64,000 nucleotides of DNA. Origin: Idiomarina sp. Its GTDB lineage: Bacteria; Pseudomonadota; Gammaproteobacteria; Enterobacterales; Alteromonadaceae. This document shows positions 55,574-64,000 of the stretch, piece by piece. Numbering within the stretch: the stretch's first letter is position 1; every line of letters begins with the position of its first letter. The notes under the pieces were generated by a model. That model had not been told where the DNA came from and searched no databases. It worked only from the letters and a program-made list of their open reading frames with translations. The position numbers and the translations under genes are program-made. The stretch spans positions 135,426 to 199,425 of the forward strand of contig JAFIFP010000013.1 of NCBI GenBank assembly GCA_020831965.1. The letters are read 5' to 3'.

Positions 55574-56851
55574 ATGAATGAGTTAAGCGCGCAGTGGACA
55601 AGCCTGCAGACTTGGCTAGCGGATTACCCCCAACTTGAACTGGCAGCAGGCTTAGTCCTGCTGCTTGTCGTTGCGGCGATCGGTAATTTTGTCATTAAGC
55701 GACTGATCATTCGTCTGCTGGTGACCTTCATTCAGGCGCTTGCCCAAGAGCAAGACCGGAATCTACTTAAGCGTCGGGTTGTTTCTCGATTAGCCAATAT
55801 TATTCCTGCGCTCGTATTTTATTTCGGGATAGGGCTTGTTCCGAACATGCCTGACCTGTTGGTTACCGTTGTTCTTAACGTAACGAATGCCTTTATTATC
55901 CTCACCCTCGTGCTGGCTTTTGATGGCGCAATGACGTTAGTCAATCAGGTTTATGAGCGCCGCCCGGATGCCGCGCGCAAACCGATTAAAGGCTATGTAC
56001 AGGTGATTAAGATCATCGCCTATGCCGTAGGTACCATCTTAATTATTGCCACGCTGATTGACCGCTCACCGCTGATCTTCTTGTCGGGCCTGGGTGCCAT
56101 GGCTGCAGTTCTGATGTTGGTATTCCAGGATACGTTGCTGTCGTTAGTGGCGAGCATGCAAATTTCGTCAAATGACATTATTCGTGTGGGTGATTGGGTA
56201 GAAATGCCGCAGCTTAACGCGGACGGTGATGTGATTGATATCGCATTACACACAGTGAAAATTCAGAACTGGGATCGCACGATTACGACCATTCCAACAC
56301 GACGTTTTATTACAGACTCGTTTAGGAATTGGCGAGGAATGCAAGAGTCGGGCGGGCGACGCATGATGCGAAACCTGATGTTAGATCAACAAAGCATTCG
56401 CTTCCTCGAGGCTGATGATCTTAAACGGCTGAAGCGTTTTCGTTTACTCCATGATTATTTGGAGAAGAAGCAGGCGGAAATTGACGACTGGAATCGGCGC
56501 TTAGAAGCAGCGGGTGAAGAGCCAGCGAATACCCGGCGAATTACGAATATTGGTACTTTCCGTGCTTATGTGAAGAATTACCTTGATAGTCATGAAGGCG
56601 TGAATCACAACATGATGACCATGGTGCGTCAGTTGAGCCCAACGCCAGATGGATTGCCATTAGAAGTGTATGCCTTCACCAATACCATTGCATGGTCGGA
56701 ATACGAAGGCATTCAATCGGATATTTTTGACCACTTGTATTCGATTGTTTCGGAGTTTGGCCTACGGATTTATCAGCGCCCGAGCGGCTATGACCTGAAG
56801 CATATTCAATTTGAGCCCCAGAGCTTACAGGGTCCGGGTCGCGCCGAGTAA
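55574..56851 (+). CDS. mechanosensitive channel, YbdG/MscM-like
   Basis: The 425-residue protein has several N-terminal helices, a pore helix and an MscS core (LSGLGAMAAVLMLVFQDTLLSLVASMQISSNDIIRVGDWVEM, quoted only by its start and end regions LSGLGAMAAV and NDIIRVGDW). It also has the YbdG-specific insert between the beta domain and the end (KNYLDSHEGVNHNM). It resembles E. coli YbdG, a low-abundance channel active in osmotic shock. It follows dsbA after 26 bases. Confidence 0.9.
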   Translation: MNELSAQWTSLQTWLADYPQLELAAGLVLLLVVAAIGNFVIKRLIIRLLVTFIQALAQEQDRNLLKRRVVSRLANIIPALVFYFGIGLVPNMPDLLVTVVLNVTNAFIILTLVLAFDGAMTLVNQVYERRPDAARKPIKGYVQVIKIIAYAVGTILIIATLIDRSPLIFLSGLGAMAAVLMLVFQDTLLSLVASMQISSNDIIRVGDWVEMPQLNADGDVIDIALHTVKIQNWDRTITTIPTRRFITDSFRNWRGMQESGGRRMMRNLMLDQQSIRFLEADDLKRLKRFRLLHDYLEKKQAEIDDWNRRLEAAGEEPANTRRITNIGTFRAYVKNYLDSHEGVNHNMMTMVRQLSPTPDGLPLEVYAFTNTIAWSEYEGIQSDIFDHLYSIVSEFGLRIYQRPSGYDLKHIQFEPQSLQGPGRAE

Positions 56852-56852
56852 G

Positions 56853-57758
56853 TTACTCCGGTTTAGCTTCGAGCCGCTTGTCTTTCAATGCCCAGCGACC
56901 ATTTAACCAGGTTTGGAAATGGTCGCGGAACTGCTCATCGTTGAAATAATCCCCGCGCAAGTCTTCTGTTACTGGAAAGCGTTCGATGTGCACGTCAATC
57001 CGGCGCAAGTGCCCACTTAATAACTCCAGAACAATCGGCTTGTTTGGGCGCGCGCCAGGGTAACTTATTGTGATATCTAGGATTTCCTGGAACTGGTTTC
57101 CCATCGCCTGCAAAGTAAAGGACGTGCCACCAGCTTTCGGTGGTAGTAAGTGCTTATAAGGGCTCTGCTTCTGCGCGTGTTTCTGTGGCGTGAAGCGTGT
57201 TCCTTCGCAAAAGTTAATCACCGTGGTTGGAATGTGACGAAACTTCTCGCACTTCTCGCGCGTCGTCTCAATGTCCTTACCCTTCAACTGCGGATTCTTC
57301 TTAATTTGCTCACGGCTATAACGTTTCATAAATGGCATGTCGAGCACCCAGCAGCCCAAGCCAATAATCGGTACCCAAAACAATTCTTGTTTCAAAAAGA
57401 ATCGCGGCATCGGTAATTGTTTGCGTGACAGGTGCATCAGTACTGGAATGTCGACCCAGCTCTGGTGATTGCAGAGAATCATGTACCAACCATTGCGGTC
57501 ATCGGGCAAGTCACCCGAGATCCGCCATTCTGTTTTATGCGTGAGGCGGAACATCATCGATACCGCATAAGCCCAGAGTCGAAACAGGCTGTTGGCAAAG
57601 GTAGAGATATGGCGCTGCAGGGCAGGAATCGGTAAGAGAAACTTGAAAATACCCAGCAGGATAATGGTTAATCCAATGACTGCCGTGGCAATAGCGCCCC
57701 AAGAAAAATTAATGACGACTTTGAGTGGTGCAGGTAATAGGGTCAGCATAGGAATCAA
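56853..57758 (-). CDS. yihG: 1-acylglycerol-3-phosphate acyltransferase-like protein YihG
   Basis: PlsC-family membrane acyltransferase. The 301-residue protein has one or two N-terminal membrane helices and the motifs ILCNHQSWVDIPVL (H-x4-D), PMPRFFLKQELFW and NFCEGTRFTPQK. It resembles YihG/YihE-cluster enzymes of E. coli (yihG lies beside srkA-dsbA there). The likely role is acylation of lysophosphatidic acid with long or unsaturated acyl groups. Confidence 0.85.
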   Translation of the reverse strand: MIPMLTLLPAPLKVVINFSWGAIATAVIGLTIILLGIFKFLLPIPALQRHISTFANSLFRLWAYAVSMMFRLTHKTEWRISGDLPDDRNGWYMILCNHQSWVDIPVLMHLSRKQLPMPRFFLKQELFWVPIIGLGCWVLDMPFMKRYSREQIKKNPQLKGKDIETTREKCEKFRHIPTTVINFCEGTRFTPQKHAQKQSPYKHLLPPKAGGTSFTLQAMGNQFQEILDITISYPGARPNKPIVLELLSGHLRRIDVHIERFPVTEDLRGDYFNDEQFRDHFQTWLNGRWALKDKRLEAKPE

Positions 57759-57850
57759 TGTCTTAGCTTTTTAAGAGATCCTAATATGATACCTGCACTT
57801 TTCCTTGGCGGCGAATTCTCTTGATCCTCACTAAAATGAGCGCATAATAC

Positions 57851-57866
57851 ACTGTATATACATACA
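57851..57866 (+). promoter_or_regulatory. LexA (SOS) box
   Basis: CTGTATATACATACAG is a perfect match to the LexA consensus CTGT-N8-ACAG, including the AT-rich centre. It lies 19 bases before imuA, so the imuA-imuB-dnaE2 operon should be repressed by LexA and induced by DNA damage. Confidence 0.93.
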
Positions 57867-57885
57867 GTTATTTGAGGTGTGAGTC

Positions 57886-58488
57886 ATGGCTCATTTTGCA
57901 CAACCACTCCGGCAATTGATGGCGCAAGGCGCAGTTTGGCAGGGGTATCGTGAACAAGCGAAACCTTTAGACCGTGTGACAACAGGTTCTGAAAACTTGG
58001 ATTTGTGCTTAGGTGGTGGTTGGGCAAAGCAACGGTTACATGAAATCCAAACGCCTCGCCCTTTTATTGGTGAAGTTGCTTTATGCCTGCCTGCCATAGG
58101 TGAGTCCGCACAAATACAACGGCCGATCTTTTGGATTGCTCCACCGGCTTTGCCCTATCCGCAGGGATTAAGTCAGGCAACCAGTGCCGAGGGGCAGCAT
58201 ATTGTGCTTACGCCGAAACATATGGCCGATACGTTGTGGGCTGCGGAACAAATTCTGAGCTCAGGTGTAGCCGGGGTGGTGCTGTTATGGGCTTCAGATT
58301 TGAGCCAGGCGGCCTGTCGGCGATTGCACTTGGCTGCGCAAAGTAGTCATGCCTTAACTTTCGTGTTTGCTGGGCTGCAAAGCGATGAGGCGCGGCCTTA
58401 TGCGTCACGTCTTCGGCTTACCCCCGGTAGCTCAGAGGTGTCTGTCCTAAAGCGTGCGGGTGGTTGGCCTGTCACTATTTGCGCTTAG
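57886..58488 (+). CDS. imuA: ImuA, mutasome accessory protein
   Basis: The 200-residue protein is a RecA/SulA-like ImuA: SENLDLCLGGGWAKQRLHEI near the start, ATPase-like core without a clean P-loop, and a C-terminal SRLRLTPGSS region. It supports SOS-induced error-prone translesion synthesis with ImuB and DnaE2. A LexA box lies directly upstream and imuB starts eight bases after its stop codon. Confidence 0.92.
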   Translation: MAHFAQPLRQLMAQGAVWQGYREQAKPLDRVTTGSENLDLCLGGGWAKQRLHEIQTPRPFIGEVALCLPAIGESAQIQRPIFWIAPPALPYPQGLSQATSAEGQHIVLTPKHMADTLWAAEQILSSGVAGVVLLWASDLSQAACRRLHLAAQSSHALTFVFAGLQSDEARPYASRLRLTPGSSEVSVLKRAGGWPVTICA

Positions 58489-58496
58489 TTGATGCC

Positions 58497-59888
58497 ATGC
58501 GCTGGTTGTACGCACACTTTCCTCAGCTCCAGTTGGATCGTTTACTTCGAATGGAGCAGCAACTGAGTCAGTTACCCGTTGTCTTGTATGAAGAGTCGGG
58601 TCGCCCTCAACGTATTGTGCAAGCAAACTCTGCTGCGCGAGCTCTTGGTATCAGCGAGCATATGGCGTTACCAAAGGCATGGCTAATGACAGAGAATTTG
58701 CGGCCATTAGCGTGGCAAGCCAAGGCTCAAGCGCAAGAACTGCAACAGCTGTGCGCCTATCTCTACCGAAGTTTTTCAGATATTTACCCCGATCCCCCGG
58801 ATGGTTTGTGGCTTAATTTACAGCCGATGCAGCGCTTACATGCTGACACTGAAGTGAGTGTCCAGCTACTCCAACAGTGTCTCGCCAAACTTGCTGTGAT
58901 GGTACGGGTAAAGCTAGCCCAAACACCACTCGCTGCGCGCGCATTAGCGCGTGCCCAATGTGAAAATATTGGCCAGCTTCCAGTTACGTCATTGCCTGCC
59001 GAGCCAGTGCTTCATGAGCGGCTTCAGCGCCTTGGTATGAATACCCTTGCCGATGTGCAGCGGCATCCGCGTGCCTTATTGGGCCGTCGCCTTGGAGAGC
59101 AGTTAGTGTCTCTTCTTTATGCGCTTGAACAAAACACTCAGGCTCCTTCGGCTCCTTTCCATCCACCGAGTTTCTTCTATCAGCGTACGGTCCTCATGGC
59201 AGAAGCTAAAAGTTGGCAAGCTCTGCAGTTTTCATTGAAGCGTCAGTTGCGCGAGTTAGAGCTGTATCTCGAAGGCCGTCAGCAACTAACATGTCAGATT
59301 CAGTTAAGACTGTATCATCGAGATCACGAGCCTACGTCAGTTATTGTTGGCATTCCCCATGGTGCGTGGCGTGTTGATGAAATGATGCCCTTGTGCCAAT
59401 TGAAAATGGCAAATCAGGTCTGGGTTGCACCGGTTCTCGAAATTAGTTTGAGCGCCCGACGTCTCCGAGCACGCGAAGCGGAACATCGGGATCTTTGGCA
59501 GGCTGGAGGCCAATATCAACAGCCCTTGTCACAGGTACTGAACCAGTTGCAGCTGAGACTGGGTGAAGCCGAGGTGATGGGCTTACAAACGATCTCTCGC
59601 TGGGTGCCTGAAGACGCTTGGCAACGTACGAGTGCGGGGCAAGTACTTGGTCATGCGCTTCCAGCCGCTCGACCTTGTTGGTTATTGCAACAGCCTCAAA
59701 ATATACCAATTGACCTTTGGTCACTAGAATGTGGACCTGAGCGATTACGTATCCCTTGGTGGTCTAACACGCGAGAGGAGTCGGTCCGTGATTACTATCA
59801 TGCACGTGATCAGGAAGGTGTCTTGGCTTGGGTGTTCTATTGCTACCAGCAACAGCAATGGTATGTGCATGGGTGGTTCGACGCATGA
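58497..59888 (+). CDS. imuB: ImuB, Y-family polymerase-like mutasome adaptor
   Basis: The 463-residue protein has the Y-family fold: MRWLYAHFPQLQLDRLL, VLYEESGRPQRIVQANSAA, the helix-hairpin-helix region and little-finger domain. The catalytic acidic residues of active Y-family enzymes are not conserved, as is usual for ImuB, which serves as a scaffold that recruits DnaE2 to the clamp. The ATG at 58497 is chosen over a TTG at 58464 that lies inside imuA. Its TGA overlaps the dnaE2 start (ATGA). Confidence 0.92.
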   Translation: MRWLYAHFPQLQLDRLLRMEQQLSQLPVVLYEESGRPQRIVQANSAARALGISEHMALPKAWLMTENLRPLAWQAKAQAQELQQLCAYLYRSFSDIYPDPPDGLWLNLQPMQRLHADTEVSVQLLQQCLAKLAVMVRVKLAQTPLAARALARAQCENIGQLPVTSLPAEPVLHERLQRLGMNTLADVQRHPRALLGRRLGEQLVSLLYALEQNTQAPSAPFHPPSFFYQRTVLMAEAKSWQALQFSLKRQLRELELYLEGRQQLTCQIQLRLYHRDHEPTSVIVGIPHGAWRVDEMMPLCQLKMANQVWVAPVLEISLSARRLRAREAEHRDLWQAGGQYQQPLSQVLNQLQLRLGEAEVMGLQTISRWVPEDAWQRTSAGQVLGHALPAARPCWLLQQPQNIPIDLWSLECGPERLRIPWWSNTREESVRDYYHARDQEGVLAWVFYCYQQQQWYVHGWFDA

Positions 59889-62800
59889 AGTACGCGGAGC
59901 TATATTGCCTCAGTCACTATTCATTCTTACGTTCGGCCTCTTCTCCAGAAGAACTCGTTGAGGCCGCTTATAGCCTAGGCTATTCGGCGATCGCTATTAC
60001 TGATGAATGTTCCGTTGCGGGGATGGTGAAAGCGTGGCAGGCGAGTAAGCGTTACCCTATTCAACTCCTTGTGGGGAGTGAGTTTCGTCACACTGAGTTA
60101 GGTACCTTTCTGGTCATTGCGCAAACGCGTCAGGGTTATGGCCAATTGTGCGCGCTCATCACGCGTTGCCGCCGCGCAGCACCGAAAGGTGAGTATCAGT
60201 TTATGCCGGAATGGTTGATTAGTATGGGGTTGTCAGAGTGCTTGTTGGTTTGGCTTCCTACACTGGATAAAGCATCAGAAAAACGACCTTTATTTGCTGA
60301 AAATTTGCGCCAGAGATTTCTTGGTCGGTCTTGGCTCGGATATATCCGAGCATTCCATGCCGATGACAAATCGCAGCTAAATAATTTAGTGACCATGAGT
60401 CATAAATATAATTGGCCGTTGGTCAGCTGTTCAGGGGCGCGCTTACACACATTGGATCGGGTTCAGCTACTCGACGTGCTTGATGCTATCCGTTTGGGCT
60501 GTGTACTGGATCAGCTTGGTATGGAGGCGTCTCGCAATGCTGAGTTACGCTTACGAACTCTGGAAGAACTTCAGCAGGCTCACCCTTTAGCTTGGTTACA
60601 AGAGACGGAGAAAGTCGCTCAGCTATGTACTTTTGATCCTGCAAGCTTGCGCTATGAATATCCAGCGGAAGTAGTGCCTGAAGGGTATTCACCCGACGAT
60701 TGGTTACGAGAGCTTGCGCGTCTAGGGATGCAAAAACGATTTCCAGATGGGCCACCGGGCTCAGTAGTAGCGCAGGTTGAACGAGAACTTCAGCTTGTTC
60801 AAGAGCTCAAATACGCCCATTTTTTCCTGACGATCCAAGACATCGTGGAGTTTGCCCGACAGCAGAATATTTTGCATCAAGGGCGTGGTTCTGCGGCTAA
60901 CTCGGCGCTGTGCTATTGCCTCGGTATTACAGCAGTGAATCCGACGCAATCTGATTTGTTATTTGAACGCTTTATTTCAAGGGAGCGCAATGAGCCGCCA
61001 GACATCGATGTGGATTTTGAACATGAGCGGCGTGAGGAAGTGATTCAGTACATCTACAAAAAGTATGGGCGAGAACGCGCGGCTCTGGCTGCAACTGTCA
61101 TTACGTATCGCCTTCGTAGTGCATTACGCGACGTAGGAAAAGCGTTAGGACTTCCTGAAGGCTTAATTAGTGAAGTTATCACTCGGCTAGACCGACGTGA
61201 TCGAGAGGAAGGCTGGGAACAGCAGTTAACAGATTTAGGCGTACTCAAACATCCGCGTGGCCACTATTGGATGACTCTTGTGTCCGCCCTCCTCGGCTTC
61301 CCACGGCACTTGTCTCAGCATGTGGGCGGTTTCGTGATTGCAGCTAATGCGTTGCATGAGCTAGTACCAGTTGAAAATGCATCCATGCCTGATCGTACAG
61401 TGATTCAATGGGATAAGGATGACTTAGAAGCACTCTGTTTACTGAAAGTCGATGTGTTAGCGCTCGGTATGCTCACGGCAATTCGTAAAACCTTAAACCT
61501 TGTTCAACAGCATCATGGAGCAACACTTTCGCTGGCGACAATTCCGCAAGAAGATCCAGCGGTTTATGCCATGTTGCAGAAGGCTGACTCAGTTGGGCTG
61601 TTTCAAATTGAGTCCCGTGCGCAAATGAATATGTTGCCTCGCCTGAAGCCTGCGACTTTCTATGATCTGGTTGTGCAAATTGCCATCGTAAGGCCAGGGC
61701 CCATTCAAGGAGACATGGTGCACCCATACTTACAGCGCCGATCGGGCAAAGACGCAATCGAGTATCCCAGTGATGCGGTGCAGGATGTTCTTAAGCGCAC
61801 CTTAGGTGTTCCTATTTTCCAGGAACAGGTGATTAAGCTGGCGATGGTAGCTGCCGGTTTCACGGGTGGCGAGGCAGATCAGCTGCGCCGAGCGATGGCC
61901 AGCTGGCGTAGCAAAGGGCAGCTCGAGATGTTCCGGCATAAGTTAATCGATGGCATGTTAGAGCGCGGTTACAGCAGCGAATTTGCGGAACGTTTATTTG
62001 CCCAGATCTGTGGTTTTGGTGAATATGGCTTTCCCGAATCCCACGCGGCGAGTTTCGCCATTTTGGCTTACGCATCTGCCTGGCTGAAGTTTCATTATCC
62101 TGCTGCTTTTTATATTGGGCTTTTAAACAGTCTACCCATGGGGTTCTATTCTCCGTCACAACTAATACAGGACGCAAAGCGCCATCAGGTACCTATACTG
62201 GCGGTCTGCGTGAATCAAAGTCAGTGGGATCACCAATGGCTTGAGGTGGACGGAGTTCCTGGAATAAGGCTTGGCTTTCGGCTGGTAAAAGGACTTCAAC
62301 AAGTGGATATAGACCGTCTTATTCGGTTACGACCGCACTCAGGATTTTCAGTCATGGATGAACTCAAGGCGCTCGCATTACCGCAGTCCTGTATGACCGC
62401 ATTAGCCAGTGCCAATGCATTTGCCGCGTTATCAGGGCATCGGTACCAAGCGCGCTGGGATATGACGGCATTGGGAACGCAGCTACCCTTACTTGCCGCT
62501 GCTGAAGCGAGTCAAGGGGACTTGCAGTTAGAGGCCCCCCACCCTGTTGAATCCATGCGCGAAGACTACCATGCCTTGGGATTAACCTTGGGAGAGCATC
62601 CCATAGCTTTGCTTTGTCGATATCTTCCAACTGATTTGCAGCTCCCAAATCATCGGAAGGCCGAGGAACTGCATCAGTTACGGCATGGGCAAATCGTCAC
62701 AGTGCTAGGGGTGGTTACAGGTAAGCAACGACCCGGTACCAGCAAAGGTGTAACTTTCCTAACGCTTGAGGATGACACCGGAAATATTAATGTCGTGTTG

Positions 62801-62971
62801 TGGCAGGACATAGGAAGAAAGCAACGCAAGCAGTGGCTTCATGCAAAACTGCTACTCGTCAGAGGAACATTAGAGCGAACAGAAGATGTTGTGCATGTTG
62901 TTGCAGGTCGACTCCAAGACCTCAGCGATCGACTCCCTGTCGACCGCTTGAAGTCACGAGATTTTCATTAA
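59885..62971 (+). CDS. dnaE2: error-prone DNA polymerase III alpha subunit DnaE2
   Basis: The 1028-residue C-family polymerase has an N-terminal PHP domain (CLSHYSFLRSASSPEELVEA), the palm with catalytic acids in PDIDVDFEHERR and LLKVDVLALGML, the fingers and clamp-binding region, and a C-terminal OB domain (GVVTGKQRPGTSKGVTFLTLEDDTG, given here only in part). It is shorter than DnaE1, as usual for DnaE2. Together with ImuA and ImuB it replicates past lesions and raises mutation during the SOS response. Confidence 0.95.
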   Translation: MKYAELYCLSHYSFLRSASSPEELVEAAYSLGYSAIAITDECSVAGMVKAWQASKRYPIQLLVGSEFRHTELGTFLVIAQTRQGYGQLCALITRCRRAAPKGEYQFMPEWLISMGLSECLLVWLPTLDKASEKRPLFAENLRQRFLGRSWLGYIRAFHADDKSQLNNLVTMSHKYNWPLVSCSGARLHTLDRVQLLDVLDAIRLGCVLDQLGMEASRNAELRLRTLEELQQAHPLAWLQETEKVAQLCTFDPASLRYEYPAEVVPEGYSPDDWLRELARLGMQKRFPDGPPGSVVAQVERELQLVQELKYAHFFLTIQDIVEFARQQNILHQGRGSAANSALCYCLGITAVNPTQSDLLFERFISRERNEPPDIDVDFEHERREEVIQYIYKKYGRERAALAATVITYRLRSALRDVGKALGLPEGLISEVITRLDRRDREEGWEQQLTDLGVLKHPRGHYWMTLVSALLGFPRHLSQHVGGFVIAANALHELVPVENASMPDRTVIQWDKDDLEALCLLKVDVLALGMLTAIRKTLNLVQQHHGATLSLATIPQEDPAVYAMLQKADSVGLFQIESRAQMNMLPRLKPATFYDLVVQIAIVRPGPIQGDMVHPYLQRRSGKDAIEYPSDAVQDVLKRTLGVPIFQEQVIKLAMVAAGFTGGEADQLRRAMASWRSKGQLEMFRHKLIDGMLERGYSSEFAERLFAQICGFGEYGFPESHAASFAILAYASAWLKFHYPAAFYIGLLNSLPMGFYSPSQLIQDAKRHQVPILAVCVNQSQWDHQWLEVDGVPGIRLGFRLVKGLQQVDIDRLIRLRPHSGFSVMDELKALALPQSCMTALASANAFAALSGHRYQARWDMTALGTQLPLLAAAEASQGDLQLEAPHPVESMREDYHALGLTLGEHPIALLCRYLPTDLQLPNHRKAEELHQLRHGQIVTVLGVVTGKQRPGTSKGVTFLTLEDDTGNINVVLWQDIGRKQRKQWLHAKLLLVRGTLERTEDVVHVVAGRLQDLSDRLPVDRLKSRDFH

Positions 62972-62975
62972 GGAG

Positions 62976-63521
62976 TTAGTGATTATCAGGCTCGGCAAGA
63001 TACTCATCTTTTAGCCAGACATAGTTTTCTGCGGACTTAGGTAAAAATGCGCGTTCTTCTGCCGTCAGTGCTCGGGCTTGTTTTACCGGGCTGCCGACAT
63101 AAAGAAAGCCTGATTCCAATCGCTTACCCGGTGGTACGAGAGAGCCTGCTCCAATAATTACATCGTCTTCAACGATGGCGCCGTCCATGACGACTGCGGA
63201 CATCCCAACTAAAATACGATTTCCCAGGGTACAACCATGCAACATCACTTGGTGACCAAGAGTTACTTCATCACCAATAATAAGAGGAAAACCCTCTGGG
63301 TCATGTGGTCCTGTACGAGTGACATGAAGAATACAGCCATCCTGAATGTTAGTGCGTGCACCAATGCGGATATGGTTTACATCGCCACGGGCTGCAACGA
63401 GAGGCCAAATACTACTATCTTCACCAATCTCGATATCGCCAACGATGACCGCCGACGGGTCGATATAACAACGGTCGCCTAACAGTGGATACTTGCCTTT
63501 ATAAGGGCGTCCTTTATTCAT
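62976..63521 (-). CDS. yrdA: gamma-carbonic anhydrase-like protein YrdA
   Basis: Left-handed beta-helix protein of the gamma-carbonic anhydrase family. The 181-residue protein has hexapeptide repeats (VIVGDIEIGEDSSIWPLVAARGDVNHIRIG, given only in outline) and the three zinc-ligand histidines in GCILHVTRTG, TLGHQVMLHG. The ATG at 63521 has GAGGT upstream; an extended start at 63662 looks wrong. It is convergent with dnaE2 with four bases between the stops. Confidence 0.92.
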   Translation of the reverse strand: MNKGRPYKGKYPLLGDRCYIDPSAVIVGDIEIGEDSSIWPLVAARGDVNHIRIGARTNIQDGCILHVTRTGPHDPEGFPLIIGDEVTLGHQVMLHGCTLGNRILVGMSAVVMDGAIVEDDVIIGAGSLVPPGKRLESGFLYVGSPVKQARALTAEERAFLPKSAENYVWLKDEYLAEPDNH

Positions 63522-63672
63522 AATGACCTCGGAATTACTTTGTATGGATATGGGTATTGTCGCAAGAACTTCCATAAACGCAAAATTTGACCGATTTATG
63601 TATGTAAATACATCGTTTTGACTAGTTTTTCTTCGGTTGACACCTAAAACGCAAAAAACCACGAAAAAGAGC

Positions 63673-63700
63673 TTGCCGGAAGCGTCGGTAGGGCTATAAT
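63673..63700 (+). promoter_or_regulatory. upstream rRNA operon promoter
   Basis: TTGCCG and TATAAT are separated by 16 bases and followed by a GC-rich discriminator (GCGCCCC), the pattern of stringently controlled rRNA promoters. The region 63522-64000 contains no protein gene and appears to be the control region of an rRNA operon that starts beyond the window. Confidence 0.75.
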
Positions 63701-63803
63701 GCGCCCCACTTCGACGCGGTTATGAGACTATCTCACCAAGAAGAAGTCTAGGGAAAAGTGGAACTTGACTGATTTAGATCGGCATAAGTGAGGCTTAATG
63801 CCT

Positions 63804-63850
63804 GTTATTGAAATTAACCGAGCAAAACTTTAGGTTAACTTTTCAATAAC
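63804..63850 (+). other. long hairpin between the tandem rRNA promoters
   Basis: GTTATTGAAATTAACC pairs with GGTTAACTTTTCAATAAC except for two bulged bases, with a loop of 13 bases. It lies between two promoters and would be in the leader of transcripts from the first. Function unknown; possibly transcript processing. Confidence 0.6.
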
Positions 63851-63903
63851 AACCCTAGAAGTCATCGAAAACATGAGAAAACGAAAAAGTTTCTCGAAAT
63901 CGG

Positions 63904-63931
63904 TTGACAGAAAATTTGGGGTGTGTAGAAT
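63904..63931 (+). promoter_or_regulatory. downstream rRNA operon promoter
   Basis: A perfect -35 TTGACA (63904-63909), 16-base spacer and TAGAAT (63926-63931), followed by GCGCACC, resemble the strong rRNA promoters of gammaproteobacteria. Confidence 0.82.
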
Positions 63932-63957
63932 GCGCACCTCGCTTCGAGCAGAAGCAA

Positions 63958-64000
63958 CGTTCTTTAACAATATATCAAGCCAAGCAATCTGTGTGGGCAC
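63958..64000 (+). other. rRNA leader with boxA-like sequence
   Basis: GTTCTTTAACAA at 63959 closely matches the boxA antitermination signal (TGCTCTTTA) and the sequence continues with TCTGTGTGGGCAC, the conserved leader just before 16S rRNA in gammaproteobacteria. The 16S gene should start beyond the right edge. Confidence 0.85.

Overview
The window looks like a chromosomal segment of a marine gammaproteobacterium, most likely Idiomarinaceae or a close Alteromonadales relative. This is inferred from gene content, moderate GC, and the E. coli-like form of the housekeeping proteins and of the ribosomal RNA leader at the right edge. No prophage, CRISPR array, complete transposon or tRNA gene was seen.

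Layout. 1-7.2 kb: a complete F1Fo ATP synthase operon (atpIBEFHAGDC) with its own promoter and a strong terminator. 8.0-11.2 kb: glmU and glmS, for UDP-GlcNAc synthesis. 11.3-19.1 kb: an accessory island directly behind glmS, at the classical Tn7 attachment position. It holds many small orphan genes (DUF2513, small membrane proteins, a membrane diguanylate cyclase, a RelBE-type toxin-antitoxin pair, an HD hydrolase, an acetyltransferase, an RDD protein) separated by palindromic spacers. 19.2-27 kb: a Fur-type iron TonB receptor, YghU, TauE, a glyoxalase, a DUF442-like phosphatase, small outer-membrane proteins and a membrane-tethered XRE regulator. 27-33.4 kb: an ABC exporter followed by two divergent genes, an MscS-type channel and a large propeller-GGDEF sensor, each broken by one single-base frameshift. 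33.4-38.4 kb: an EamA exporter, a GST, a PAP2 phosphatase, a glycosyltransferase and an M28 peptidase. 38.5-42 kb: a sensor kinase and an NtrC-type sigma54 activator, divergent from a periplasmic DUF4168 protein that has a near-consensus sigma54 promoter and upstream dyad sites. 42-45.2 kb: a PqqU/YncD-like receptor coupled to a PQQ-dependent sugar dehydrogenase. 45.4-47.6 kb: oxyR divergent from ahpC-ahpD. 47.8-57.8 kb: uppP, apbE, mgtE, an M20 amidohydrolase, ccoG, srkA-dsbA, a YbdG-type channel and a YihG-type acyltransferase. 57.8-63 kb: the SOS mutasome imuA-imuB-dnaE2 behind a LexA box. 63-64 kb: a gamma-carbonic anhydrase-like gene, then tandem rRNA promoters and an rRNA leader; the 16S gene should start just beyond the window.

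How the genes work together. The most interesting unit is the DUF4168/kinase/sigma54-activator module. It has the same architecture as E. coli ZraP-ZraSR (a divergent periplasmic protein with a sigma54 promoter next to the two-component genes) but with a different periplasmic protein, so it may be an undescribed envelope-stress system. Beside it, the receptor-dehydrogenase pair suggests uptake of external PQQ for direct use by a periplasmic dehydrogenase. OxyR/AhpCD, DsbA/SrkA and the imu mutasome are further stress-response units.
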